From Solen grandis (Eukaryota > Mollusca > Bivalvia > Adapedonta > Solenidae): a stretch of 64,000 bases of DNA. Below are positions 24,201 to 39,200 of the stretch, one piece after another; the first letter of the stretch is position 1, and each line of letters begins with the position of its first letter. The stretch is from positions 33,896,759-33,960,758 of the forward strand of contig CM037781.1 of assembly GCA_021229015.1 (NCBI GenBank), read 5' to 3'. Position numbers and translations under genes: made by a program. The notes beneath the pieces are model-generated. The model saw only the letters and a program-made list of their open reading frames with translations. It ran no database searches and was not told where the DNA came from.

Positions 24201-27200
24201 GAGATGGTTCGCCTATGATACAGTGCGACTAGACTAAGTCATTGACTTTGGAATATTTATTGACACCAAGCTTGTGATAGGTCTTACATAAACTACACAT
24301 AAATGATTTTAGGAGGCCTGGAACGTAATGAATTGAACATTTTTTCGTGTACGTTATAAACAAGCTCGTAGAAACTCGGAAAAGAATTAAAAATTAATTT
24401 ATGTTAAAATGGAAGGTTAAATTGGACATTTTTTTATGATGTGTAAGATCACAAAAATACATTAATTAAATATCCGGTAACATGAATGGTCCTGATGTTT
24501 TATTCTTTAAATAGATTGATTAAAACGTTTCTGATTATAAATATCCTACAGCAAATTCTGTCTACACATAAATTCGCACATGCTATTAAAGCCAAATCGA
24601 ATATTACCGATTGTACTGTATACAAAACACATGTTACATTGTTTGCATACAAGTATTGCAACACGTGGACCATTAATTGCAATTACGGCCACTTATAAAC
24701 ACAATCATAGCGAGAAGACAAAAAGCTATTTCTTTACGCCAAAGGGGCTATTCGAGTCCTTTAAAGGCATTTGTCCAAACAAAGGGATAACAAAGAAGAA
24801 AACTTCCGGGGATGTGGACCTGCACCATCTGTTGACAAGCCAACGCCATCGGCTTATCAGCTTGCTACAAGTGTTGTTTTGGCTATATCTAGTGTAATCC
24901 CCCACCGCCATTTACACATTAGGATCTCCAATTGTTGAAATCACCAACACGCAATGGTCTGCCAGTACGCGCTTTGATTGCATTTTAAATAGAACGTATT
25001 GCTGTACTAAGACTTGTGAAAACAAGATTTTGCAACCGAGGGTCAAATATTTATTAATCTGACTTAATCAATGATCATACGCGATAAGATTTTTATCTCA
25101 TGTAAAATTGAACGTCCTTGTTGTCATAACACGCGTGTAAAATTTACGTTTTAAAGGTGTTGTTTTCCCTTCTGAAAATTTTGAACCCCGCAACTACTCT
25201 TCAGTTGAATCAATGAAACTTTTCCCCGAGAATATCGCTTACTTTTGTTTTTCTTTCAGTGTTTAAAGAAAATGTTATGTCAACTTCATGTAACGGGCAC
25301 CATTATAATGTTAAGGTAAAGTCCCTGTAGTGGTTCCGCTTTGTCTTGGACCACTTAACCTCTACCAAGGTAACCAAACATTAGGGAACTTGGTATCTCC
25401 GTGAAAGGCCATGAGATCCGAAATGTAGCGGAACCACAGTGACTTGACTTTAAAACTAACATGGCAGCTTACAATAGTTTTGTAAAGGTAATCTCCATGA
25501 TTAAATCATAATCACTGTCCTTCAAATGCTTAAAAAGATTTCTGCGCAGATGCAAAAATCCATTGACTTAGAGTTTTAGGTGATTTGTTTCAATGTTCAT
25601 AAAATCCCCATGATCACTTGATGGACCATGATCACAATTTTATAATGGCTGGATGACCTTAAAGTATGACTCAATATTTTCTCTTCACATCGCCATTGTT
25701 TAATAAATATGATTTCCTAAAACTGAATGTATGTACGTTACATTAAAACTACTTCATGTCTTTTCATCAGATATCACCATTACAACTATCAAAAGGTCCA
25801 TGGCCAGAGTTGATGACCCATTCCAAAAACATTGACATATATCCGCTAATGACAACCGTGTTCTCAATTTCGTTAAGATGTTTGACACTCGTGTTTTACA
25901 GTAGTCGAGAAATAGATTTCACAATATCGTGAAGATGTGTATTTCAAAGGAGACCGCCGCTACACTAACATACTTTGATCGGTGTTAAACCAACATCAAA
26001 TATACCATACACACAAAAAAACTTGCAAATTGATCAGTCACAAAAGCGCATTCGGAAATAGTTTTCACGTTTGCTGTAGAAGGCTTTGTTGACATCAAAT
26101 AAAACTGAAAATTGCCTAAACAATTTAAAGGGTATTATATTATCAATTTTACAAACTTCACCACCTAAGCGTGTAGTCTTCGTGTTGTAGTTTTATAGGA
26201 TTTACACATAATTATTCTGTCGTAAAAATTCGAACGACTTTCATGAGCAGAAGCAGCTGTATGCGGTAAGACGGGGAGGGTGTTAGTCAGGGTGACATGT
26301 CTTCGTTGTTGCAGAGACTACACCCTTTCTTAGATTTTGAAATAGTATGTTGAATTAATTGGACATTGTCTGTTAAACGCGAGTAACGCGTTTATGATTA
26401 CGTCATTAATCATGATAAGAATTGTCGATATATTAAGAATATAAAGTATCTCTCATAACATCAATGGAATTTGTTTAATATGTGCATCAAATATATCAAA
26501 TGTTGGTAGATTAAAATATTTATTTATCCTTAACTTTGGAGAAGTAAATAACTACACATAAATATCACGTGGATCTCATTTCACCATCTACATTTTCATA
26601 GCTTCAACCGTTTATACTAAATTTCGTGGGAATTTATAAACCCTCCAGTGTAACCCACAGCCAAATGGCTATGATATCAAATCGTATAATACATTTACAT
26701 CCACGGTTTTTATAATAGTTTTTATACGGCCATCAAGAGGAGAAAAAGCACCATACGGCGAAATGCTATTTAAAAGTATTTAAGAAAAAAGCGTATCGGA
26801 GATTTCTAAATTTAAGCGATTTTGTGGTGATATCTGTACATCTTTACTCGATGCTACTGCACTCTTCGCCAGTAAGACGACATTTTGATTGTGATGCGTA
26901 CAAAAGCGCACAGCATGCATTAAATAACGTTTTTGATGTAAAATATGGCAGTGTTTGGTGAGCAAAGTGTGTTGACATGACAGGGAATTGAAGTTGAAAG
27001 GTTTATCTCTACTGAGGACGGTGTACGGGGTTTGGGAGGAACGTTCAAATGAGCAGCTAGAGGATATTGGGTTTCCTCTAATAGCAATGTGAGTTTTCCT
27101 GTAGACCTGCACATACCAGTACACATGTGTTACGAGCGGGGTTTATCAATTGAATGATTTGTCTGCTCTTTTCTGAGGTAAACATGACTTGACAGGAGGA

Positions 27201-30200
27201 TTTCTTTCGTTTTTACAAAGACAAACACGCTCGTTAATTTTTTTCTTCTTCTTATAATGGAAAGAAGCAGATTGGCGATTTATAAAAAAAAAGTGACTCA
27301 TGACCTTGTACTTTTATAGTTGATGTATATTGTTACTCAGAATAATGAGATGATATAAAAGATAGAAATGGATAAATACTTGGGGAAAAAAAACAAGTAC
27401 ACGCACGTTTTAGCATATCATTCAAACGATCTATGGTTGAAATAAATACTTCGAAAGGATGCAGTAACCATTACTTTGTAAAATCTGTTCCGAAGAACTG
27501 CTCGTTTATCGAAGATACTGGCATTTGCGGATGAGTTGCCACTTCTTAGTTTTTATACACTTGAGCAACAAAAAACATTGACTTCATCAAATGTTTACTC
27601 ATAATATGACTGTATTTATTCAAGAGCGATCTGGTCCTGCGAGTGACAGACAGTCGCCTAACTCCCTCGAGAGCATTCAGAGTTAATGGGCCTCGCATAC
27701 CTATAGCCCGTTTGTTTATACTTTTCATTCTGCAAAGAAACTCTGGAAATCGTATAGGCACCGTTGTCTCAGGCGGAAAGGAAAAACTCAGCAAAACTGA
27801 TGTTATGAAAATAAAAGAAAGACGGGAATTAAACTGCTTGCTTTTGATGGCCGTCTGCTGGATTTGAAGAATTATTGCACATTAAATTGGGGATTTTAAT
27901 TTCGACGCAGACAAGATAAAGGGACAAGGTAAAAAGAATTCGGCGCTGTAGTGATATCGGAGAAGAGACGATCAAGCAATCATTCGTCTTCTATATCATC
28001 TCTTTCGGCGATGCTGGAGCCTTAGCGGCTGCCCACTTGTCAAATCAAATCATGCAAGATTCTTTCAGCCTGCTCGACCCCGGAAAAATATTGTCGGTTC
28101 ATCTTAAAGCAATAGATCACCGGTTAGTGATTAATATCGTTTATAAGTGAGCCTGTACTAGACAGCCATCTCGACTGGTCGGCAGGAGGGGAGACATATC
28201 GCTCAGGGGATACGTGCATACAAATAGCCAATTTCCTTTTCTTTAAACATCATACTTACATACTTAGCAATGTCTTTGATGTTACAAATGAGCCCATCTT
28301 CTTGTCTCTCCTGTTGAAGCAGTTGTTTTGCTCATTAAGTAACAGTATACAAACAGAGAGATGGACGGGATGTCCGAAACCTCATTTGCTGATCCCGTCT
28401 TCACAGGGAAAACATGGCAACCGGTCCACGATCCTAGCTTTTGAAGAACCATGTAAATGGCAGAATCACTAACTGCCGGTACTTGTAGTTTTAGAACTGG
28501 ACAATTTTTCAAGAGAAATTGCCTAATAAATATGCCCCATTATTGATAATTATTGTCTAAAGTAAAATTGAAATCTATTTTGATATTTTTTTGTTTACCC
28601 CCATATCCCCCTCCTTTCCATCTATCTCTCAGTGTATGTATCAAACCATGCACCTCATATCTCTTTGTCTTCTGCTACTCTTAGATGTGTATTTTTGACA
28701 TTCATGTACTTTGTTAAACTGGAATTAATGTGTAAAATAGCTGCACATTTGCTGTACAAGTATCCTCTTTAAACAACAGGATGTTCTCCATTCATTTTAG
28801 ACTGTACCATTAGTTGTTAATGAGGGTGCTTGCTGAAAATTTATCAACTGGACTGCCGAACAGTGCAGACCATGGTCAGACTGCAGGCAATTCTTGGTCT
28901 GCACCCGTCGAAAAGCCAGTAATAAGTACCCACAGCATTCTGTTCATTAAACGATTTTTTTTATGTTCAAAAGTATATTTCATTTTCATACATGTATACC
29001 ACATCTATATTCAATAACCTTCTATTATAGTCCTTTGACAATTCCCCTAGTTTAAAAAAAATAGGACAAAACCATCCCAATTCAATTGAATTTGAAATAA
29101 GCCAGAGGGTATTGAATTGGAGTATGAACTCTGTCTTTAGTGCTATCTATATTCAATTATCAATCCTTTTTGAAGCAATTTTCTGAAATATACTTAGCTT
29201 GCACTCACAGGAGTATTTTCATCCAAGTTAGCTTATTTTTCTTCTGGATATGTACGTAAATTATTAACAACACTGTAAAGAAAAAAGCTTTTAAATGATT
29301 TATGGGCTCCATTTTTCACCTTAAAGGGAATGGAGTAATATGAGGCGGACATGGCTAAAAAGGAGACGAGAGTTATAATTACATCAAATGCATTCGTGAT
29401 GGTAATTACCAACGAAACTTTTACTTCCGGTGGGAATTAAAAATTCCCAAGATATGAAAATGCCTCTTCCTAAAAAGGCATCTGTTGTCTATGCATATAC
29501 ACACTAGGAGTTCATTACGTAAAAAAAAAGTTTGCCTTCATATTTCACTCAGGAGATAACATAGTAATTTTACTGAGCGGAGAGTTAGGTCTTTTTTCCC
29601 CTTCTTAAGTGTATCGTAAATAATGGCGTAAAGGAGGCTCGTAAATAACTTATCTCCTTATTCTCAGCCCGCTAAACGGCCATTTACATAAAGTCCTTTT
29701 TCTGCATCAGGTAAACATCAAACTAGCTTAGTTTTACATACTACTTCCTTGGTTTGCCAAAGTGCACTTATTCGTAAAAAGAAGATACAGGTTGCAACAG
29801 TGGCCGCGTCGCGGCTGCCATGGAATTTGGCACAGATAAGCGGCGAGCGACTGCCTTTCACGACGTCGACCTCTGCTTCAGTTATGTGACTCTTGCAGTT
29901 AAAGTTAGATATAGTATAAGGTTGGGGCCAAAGTGTTAGTCTGTCAGTAGCTCTCGGGCCATTGCCGTTGTTACGCGATATTGTCATTACATGATATCAA
30001 ATGTCTCCATTGCGTGACATCGAAATGCTTTTCTTAGTCTCTGTGCATAGCTAGACTGCACGCAAGCAACACTTTTTCTTTTCTTCGTTCATGAGTTTTT
30101 TTATAACAGTTATAGTTACTCTACACATAAAACGCCAACTATATATGTAAAACGTTCAAAACATTTTTCACTCTTGTGATAAATTATGACACTTATTTTT

Positions 30201-33200
30201 CACAACTGTGAATAATGTGATCACACTATAATAATTATTTGTGCATTTTAAAAGGATTTGTATCTGTGCTTAAGTAGACCCATCTCGAAATAATGTTTCA
30301 CCCTTACCCTTTTCACACGCTGTTTTGAAATATGAGATCACGTTTTTCACAATATTGTGAAAAATGCTATTTTTGATATATATAAACCCACATACATTCT
30401 CATGAACACAACCTTACATACAGACACAAATTTATACAGACGAACGAATTAATTAAAATGCTCGATGTAGAGACGATAGGAAACAAGATGGCGGATCACT
30501 GCATTCCCGAGACAAACGCTTTGTTGCACAAACATAAAACTAAATTTACCGTGTGTGAAAATACACCTTTGACATTATGTATGAAAGATTAAAGAAAAGT
30601 CTTTGCGAATTAAACTCTCTCTAACAAGGTTAAGACGGAAAACACACACACAAAAAGAATTGAAAATATGTAAGTTTAAAACCTATAAAATGCAGTATAA
30701 CAAAACCGCGGCTCCAGAGCGACTGCGTTGTTTTACTGTACGTGCCTGCTCGGTCCGATATGATCGTTTTCCAAATCAGCAAACGCTCCAGTTCACATTT
30801 GAACGTTTCATTGAGAGAGATTTTATCTGCGAAGCTCTCTATTTGTCTGTACACGGGGAAAAGCATTCGTTAATCCTTCATACAATATAGACTTGTGTTC
30901 GCATGTATCTCCTCTCTTAAGTTATTAAAATACCAGGTCGTGAAATATTCATTTATTAAGTTGTTGTTGTTGTTGTTGTTTTTTTGTTGTTGTTTTTTTA
31001 AATGTGAATGTGCGTGTGTTTCTGATGTTTCAGGAATCACATCGTGTATTACTATTTTCTTTTAAATTATTACTGTTCACAGATCTGCCTAGCTGTTAAT
31101 AAAGCCACGAATGACTAAACACTTCAACTTTTGTTCAAAATCGATTTAATTATTTAAAACCCTTAAAGCAACGTGACACACCATTGCGCTTATAGCCGGA
31201 TGAAACTGAAAACTCATCTGTATTCGAGAACTGGTTATTAATTTATTTAATGTACGAGACACCATTCTCGTCTCGAAGGACCATATGTGTAGCGAACAGT
31301 GTAAAACTAAAACCTGGTCATCCCGCGAGTCGCTCGTATTTCGGCCTGGTTCAGATCTGGTCAAATAGGGGTCTCAAGTGATAAAGACAAACATATAACT
31401 TCGCCCTTTCAAAGGAGGGAAAAAGTTTCTATTTATGTTCGCTTTTCAAATATTATTTTCCCATCATTTTTTAGCAACCCGTGTCGTCTTTAATACTTTA
31501 ATAATGTAGACACATTAGATAATTCGATGATTTTGTCAGTTTTGCTGAAACTTTAACCATATTTGCATCAGTCCTATTATATTCTATCTAGGAGGGAAAC
31601 ACCTCCATCCGTATTTGCTATCAACACGACGGACCCGTGTATAGGAGGTGTATCGATTTAATAAGGCAATGCCACAAAATCTCGGCCTAATATTCACAGT
31701 TTTGAATATATCGTTATAAACTCAATAGCAGTAATTTCACTGTTGTCACGATACTGGGAGACTATTTTGTAAAGATATATTTCAAAGATTTTGTTCTGCT
31801 GATAATTGCAACACATTTCCCACACCTTTCCTTCATTTCTCTCTCTATTCATTTTCTACCAAACACATGTACGTAAGTATTGCATACTGATATCAACATT
31901 TTGTCGATGTTGCCAGAGTAAGAAAATATTGAAGGATTTTCAACTCATTTTGGGTTCTCACGTATGTATGGATCCACAAAGAATTCGCTTAATTTTACGG
32001 GAATGTCTGGAAGCCGCACAATAAACGCGTAATCACAGCTCGACTGGTTGCCGTAAATATTGAATTATTGAAACATGAGAGAAAACAGAGCCCTGTGAAT
32101 GGAACCAGTCAAAAACACATGGAGTCGGTTAAGTTCGTTAGCCATCCGTGGCATGACTCTGTTGCTAATTCAATGGCATGCAAACTAAGTCCGCTGAGAG
32201 CTTTCTTTCTTTCCATCATCATTTGCTCGTATTTATGATCCTTCAAAAACGTAGGGAATATTTGGAACATTAAAGCTGGAATACACTTTTTCCCTGACTG
32301 GGATGCCATCTGCATTGCCTCATATTAATAAAATGTATTTAATTTGGTTATAATTATTCCAAAAATATGTTAGATCCAGGCCTTTAATTCATGTTGTTTT
32401 AATTTGATTTTAAATGATATTATGGGAACAATTCGCTCAATTTTGCCTTTATTGCTTTTATAAAACAATAGGGTTTGGATGAAATGCAGCAGACGATATG
32501 GAACATTTAGACATAACGTCTGTTATGTGCTCTTCATTTGCAAAAAAAAAAAAAAAAAAAAAAAAGTTACGTGTCTGGACTTATCGACCAGTCCAAATTT
32601 TGTTAGATGATATACAATTATATTATGATATTGAAAGTATGTAAATTATTTTGCTACACCCACATCATCACCAGCAGAAGTAGCAGCCATAATTTCGTCG
32701 TCAAGGCTACTTACCTCCTCTTCATTAGATCATCCGAGGTTTATCGTATCTCCTTCCTCATCCTTCTTCTTTAATATCATTCTTCTCATCTTTCTTTCTT
32801 TATCCTATTTCTTTCTAGCCCTTGCTGTTTTCTTTTTTAACCCTTCTCCTATTTTCCCACCTCTTTCATATCAAAAACAACACAGATTTTCTAGAAAACA
32901 ACAACAAAAACATGAACACGCCTCCATATCAGTATGAAAGCTGTATGTATGAGATCACAAGTAACAGCGTCCTTAGTAACCCGGCATCCAGTAATTGGGC
33001 AGATATCATGTCGCCAATACCATTATAACTATTTCGTCTATTTGCTAAATGCAGCCGCTTGCAACTGATCTATATCTTGATTTTATTACCTGTAACAACA
33101 TAATTCGCATTTATAATTATTTACATTTGTCTGTGTTATATACAGATGGTCGTAAGGCTTAGCTAATCTTTGTAGGCTGGATCATTGTCGGGGACCACTG

Positions 33201-36200
33201 GAAGTAAATGGTAACTTTCCCATATTTCACTAAAAGTATTGTTTCTTGAAATCACGCTATTGCATTTTTTTTCACAAGATTTATCATCAATACCTGGATC
33301 TTGGTCTGTAAGTTGTAGGTTCGTATTTGGCTAGGGTGAACAAGGTGTGAACGCAGGTTTTCATGTACATGGAAAGGACATGATTATAAATGTTTTTTTT
33401 CTTCTGTTTTCAGTTTTAGACATTTGTTATTTTAGAATGGGCGCTTATACCAGTCAGATTGACTGTATATCTTTATACACACCTTCGTTATTTCCAGTAA
33501 GAAATCGTATCAAATTATTTGAGAAGATGATGCAGTATTATGGATGTTCCTCGGCTTTAAACCACATATGATAAGGAATGCCTGTGTTTTCGGTGCTTAA
33601 GAATAAACGTTATCTACAAGCTCTGAGTACCACGTAGAAAAATAAATTAAAATAATCATAAAAGATAGACAAGAATGTAGTTATTTTGCAATCTTCCGCG
33701 TTTACTTTTAGCGGTATCAGGGGATACTCTGTAATCTCGCGAGATTTCGAGATTGGAAGAGCAAAAACACTGTTGATCGTAAATACTAAAATCAAAGGCT
33801 TACAGGCAGTGGGACTGGAAGGCAGGCTTATATCCTAGTCTGCTGCAAAAAGCACCCGCATTTTATAGATTTTAAAACCCGAACGTCAACTTACTAGCAT
33901 TCCCCGAAGATCGAAACCGTTTCTTTCATGTTCAAATTAACGGGCGCCATTAAATTTTGTTCTTCATTGCATGAGAGGGGAATGAACGTATAGAAGAGTT
34001 TGTTTCTTGCATGTAAAACAAATGATTATGTTTTCGTAATGAGCACTTTAAACTCACGATATTTATATAGCCGGAACATACATGGGAACGGATGGGGTGA
34101 ACGGGTGCGCTCGTCAGCAGACGGCCATCCTGTTCGTCTGCGCCTGGCAATAAAAACATCTTATAATAACTGTAAATGAGTATGAAGACAAAATATTGAA
34201 TATGACTGGATTATTTATATACTCGACAGAATAAGACAAGCGATTATTGAATGACTGAACCCCTACTGTTGAAACAAATCCGTAGTGTTATTTATCCTAT
34301 AGCGAAAATCTCTTCCGTCAAAAGTTATTGTACGAGTAAGTATTGGCTTGATTCGCAATGGCATCTTGTGTTTGAAAAGTAAAAGAAGTTTTCTCATGTA
34401 CGTTTTATGAAGTCCAATTGACGTGTTTAGGTGTTTTTTATTCTTGAGGCCACATAAAGTATGCCGAGTTGTGTACAAATTTGTTCGGTTGTCTCTTGTT
34501 AAATTAGCGAGAAAGAACATCATTTGTCGTCTGCTGACATCACATTCAACAGGATCCCCGTACGCCGTCTGGCGGTGATGAATGCCCTTACATGAGCATG
34601 TCTTGTTTGGGCGATATTAGATTCATCTTCTGCTAACTGAAGTATAGGTGTATTTAAAACAAAATTAAAAAAAAATCGTTCGGTATCCACGTAGCGTCCC
34701 CATTAGAAGGGTTAACGCCGGTTGAACATCGAAAACCTCTTAGCGTAAATGCGTTAAGAGTGTTTATAATTTGTCTAGAAGGTAAAGTAATCTGTCTAAC
34801 TCGCTTTGACGTGCGCTGTAGCCCGGGGACTATTCAACATGAGCCGAAATACTTCGTATCTATAAACTTTCTCCTCTTCTAATGATAAGAGCTATAGTCC
34901 GTGTCGTCAGGGCGCTGTGTTTTAGACCACGTCCGTCTCATCCGAGCGCTTGTTTGTGTGGTCTTGCGGTCTGTTTTGGGGTGTTTGTGGGAGGGCTGAT
35001 GCACAACCCTTGTAAAAACCTTTTATTCTAAAGCCAAACCTTGTATAGCTAACTGAAAATGATTACTGTTGAAATCAGGAGATTGTTTTATTTTAGGATG
35101 TCTCAATATTAGACAGAATTCTGCATGCAGCATAAATTCTATTCCATATATTCACCAGAAACACAATTTCGGAGGTTTTAAGGAAGTGCTTTGATTTGTT
35201 AAAAAAATCTAATTTTCAGCAACGTTAGAATGAAGTTTTTTTTTCACCATTCAGGAATTCATTTTGTACACAACCAAGTCCTTTTTTCATTTCCGGGTGT
35301 ATATTTACAAATAAAACTCACTACATGAACTCCATACGTATGCACGTCGATTTATACTAATGAATTCACAAATCATTTCAGATTTAACGATCGTCTTAGA
35401 CGTTTCATTCAAAACGCAATGGATGGTATATTCGGCCCTCAAATTGCAATCCCGCCTTTGAATGGGCCCGTTTTACCGGTGTTTGAGGATATAAAAGAAT
35501 CCATTTCCATCTAAACCTAAGTCTTTTAACTGCAGTTTATTGAAAAATACTCATTAACTGTATATTAACACGAAAGGAAAATAAATATTATGTATTGATT
35601 TAGCTTAAAAATCCCTGCATTGATATTTATAAGGCAAACTGTGTACCTTGCAGTTTATTAGAGATCTATTTTCGCCCCCTTTGTTAAGGCTGTTGACTCA
35701 GACAGCCACCGGTATATGTTTGAAATTGCTTTATATATTCATCCGCCTTGTTAAACACTCCATTTGAAAGGAGTTCGCCCCGGGGCGGCGTGTTTAACAA
35801 ATGAAACCCTCTTGACAATATTTCAACGGTATTTCTACACTAAATAAACGTCTTTTATCAATAAAAACATTTTGCAAAAAGGCTAACATGGAGGAAAAAA
35901 GACGAAAGGGGGCGGGCAAGGCGCAGATACATTTTGCAGACGAGAGTTACTTGGCCAGGTAACTCGAACCAGGGAGAAATCTCGGGAATTTCCCATTCAA
36001 ACACTCAACACAATAATGGAGAATTTATCGAGATTCTCTCGTAAATGATTTTATATCACTCGCTTATGTGAAATGCAAATATACTTTATCATTCACCGCG
36101 ATCAGGCCGGTGGTATGGGCTGAGTTTCTTAATGCATAGTATTAGATAAAGAATGTCTTTAGTCATTTTGTTTTCGCATTAAGAGCTGCATTTTTTATAT

Positions 36201-39200
36201 ATAAACATCGGGGTTTCAAGTGTTTTACATTATAAACGGATAATTGTCAAGAGGGCCGTTAAAATTAATATCAACGTGCCTTCCCAGACTGCGGAAGCCT
36301 ATAAGCATTAAAATTTGATGGCGTTTTGAGTACATAGCTTGTAAAATCATATTTATTTATTTACTTATGTATGTATGTATGAAGAAAGAAAGAAAGAAAG
36401 AAAGATGAACTATCGTCTGTACGTCCGTCTGTTTGTCATAATAGTGACACCATTTTAAAGATATTACAGAGGTACCCCAAAATAATCGAACTGATTTCTT
36501 CGACTTAAATAGACCGCATGGAATGAAATCTTAAAATCAATGGTATCTGGAACACGAATGTAAACTTTAGGCTTATCGGCCTGTATCTTGGAAACGCTAT
36601 ACGGACGTTGATACAACGCCGGACTGAGTCGGATCGAAACGTCGTCTGCATTAGTAGGTGAATTTGAAAATCACAGTCTTGATGAGAAACTTGAATTTTA
36701 GCTCGGCATTCGGACATTGACCGAAACATGTCACTTTTTACTTACACTACTGGGGTGTATTTATTTAGTAACCTGCTGACCTTTGATAACATAGCTGATA
36801 ATGGTTTTAAGTATATGTGTTTATGTTCATGTATGACCCCCCAACACTCACACACAATAAACCCTAGACTTCGATCCTGATTGAAGAGACACCGTACAGG
36901 GTTAACACTTTCTCTAATTTGTTTTCCTGGACTTAGGTTTTGGGTAAAATACCTGAATTGCTCTTACTCTAAAGATGGCAAATCTTTGTAAAGGACTCTC
37001 AGTGAATCCTGCTGTATATAATTACCGGTAATGTAAGTAATAAGCAGACGGGTGGTTAGACGAACGGTTGCAGGTCATTGAATATCTTGCGTTATTATTT
37101 CATAAATAATTACAAGCCTTGGACATTTCTCACAGACACGTGCCCCTGGAATCGCCGGTTTGCATCCATATGCAGAACAAGGTCGACCAAATATTGGAGT
37201 AAGGATTAAGCCCGTCTCGTCTGTGTTCATTTGGTCTCAGACAAATAGACGCTTATTGACGTTCATCATGATACTATCTATTGACCGCACGGATTACGAC
37301 TGAAAGCGCCCAGGCGATCCGTCGCGTTGATTTCAAAGAATCTGGTTGTAAAACTAAACTAGTGACCGGTAGAAATCTGCGGGCTAGACGCCAGCGGTCT
37401 AATTCCATTCGCTGTGGATTAGTCCGACATTAAAATCCAGTATGTAAGTAGATAATGGTCAAGTACCCTTTAGGCGCGGAATCAAGAGCGAGCTTACATA
37501 AATAAGAAATTTATTTCCACTACTTTGGGTTTATCCAGTCGAACTTTGTATCTGTGGTAGCAAATTAAAGAAAGTAGAGCAAGAGAGTATTTTAGTGGAG
37601 TCATGCGTAGTTTTATTGTGTCCATATTTAGCCATGGCGGCTAAAATCGGTGTTCCTCAAATCTCATGCTATTCTGTATTTCACTCAATAAGTGGATTTT
37701 CTTACATTTATTTTTTTTTAAAACTAAACTCAAATACTATAATGTTGGAAAAGAACTGATTTATCAGTTGTTGCCGTTTGCGGCTCAAATAGACAAACAC
37801 GGGTTTGGAATGCCTTTGGTTCTTTGCTAAGCTCGGTATTTTCTTGGGCTCTGTATTTATCAAAGAGCTAATTGTTGAAGTCATCACGTCAGATATACTG
37901 CCGATTCACCTAGGGGTACCTTGTAAGAGTCAGTGCTTAATGTTTTAATAAACCATGCTTAATTTGTTCTTGTTAGTAGCAGACGACCGGTGTAGCGAAG
38001 TCAGCAGCCATAATTCCTGAGTATGTACTTGGTTGCAATTCTTCCGTAATTCTAGGCAATTTGTTGTTAGGGCGAAACAAGTGCTCCTTGTATTTTTTGG
38101 GAGCACTTGATTTGAAATAAATCGGAGAGCGTTTTCTCGACTTGAAAGAGTCTGGATCATCTAGACGCCTTTCGGTGCTTAGCAGTCTGTATAATTAAGT
38201 ATGCTTTATGTGTATTTTCTATTCCAATATAGATACTCTGTAACGGTAGTAAGCTTTTTCAACCTTTGCATAGTTGGAATACTATTTTTTATATATTTAA
38301 ATGTATTTCTTTTGTATATTTAAATTGGCATACATTTTGTGGAATGAAAGAACCCATTTGGTTTCAGCTAGAATAATCAACAGCTACATTAGCGGCTGCA
38401 GTTTTTGAACCTTTTCTAACAATACGGAATGTAAATGGGCTGCTTTTATTTTGTTATGTACAGCATTGTGATATGAAATATCTTTCTTTTGCACGCTTTG
38501 TAGGAATCCAATTCGTTAGAAAATGCTATTCGCTAAAAATTATGAATCTATCCATGGATACAAGATATTCGTGATGTTCCTACAAAGCACAAGGCGACTT
38601 CCTGTCTATCCGGGTCAAACTCGATTTGTAAGAACGTTGTTCGAACATGGCTGAATCAAACTCGCTTTTCCCTAAGGCATATTCCATTGACAGGTCAAAA
38701 GTACGCCGCTAATGTTACGCCAGTCCGCCTTGGGTGTTCGACTTTATTATCACGTGATAGTACAGATAAAATTGCGATTTTGTAAATGAAATTAATGAAG
38801 GTTGTAGAGCCTATACAACTTGACATCGTTATCACCCCAGTTATTTTCCTAGAGATATGGAACATGCTCAAGCGGTGTTAGTTACCCTGTAAAAATAAGA
38901 GTAGCAAACTTTTAACCGCTGTTCGCTGTGCATTAAAATGTCAGATTCGTTTCTGGTCTTAGATTTCTATGTTCCACGTTTTTTTTCTCACCATTAAAAT
39001 TATGCCCGTCTATATTTGTTATATATATTAATGTACATTTCTATTTCTAGTCACGTCCTTTGTTATATTTTATTCAAATATATGTCAAACAATCTTTTAA
39101 AATTTACATTATGGAGGAACGAAACAATCTTTTAAAATTTACATTATGGAGGAACGGTAAAATGTTTCCTATATGATGTTCCTAAATGTCGTTTATGGTG

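Noticed and set aside
26780..27124. 114-codon minus-strand frame inside intron 1
   Set aside because: No domain, low complexity, antisense inside an intron; length is within chance for this much DNA.
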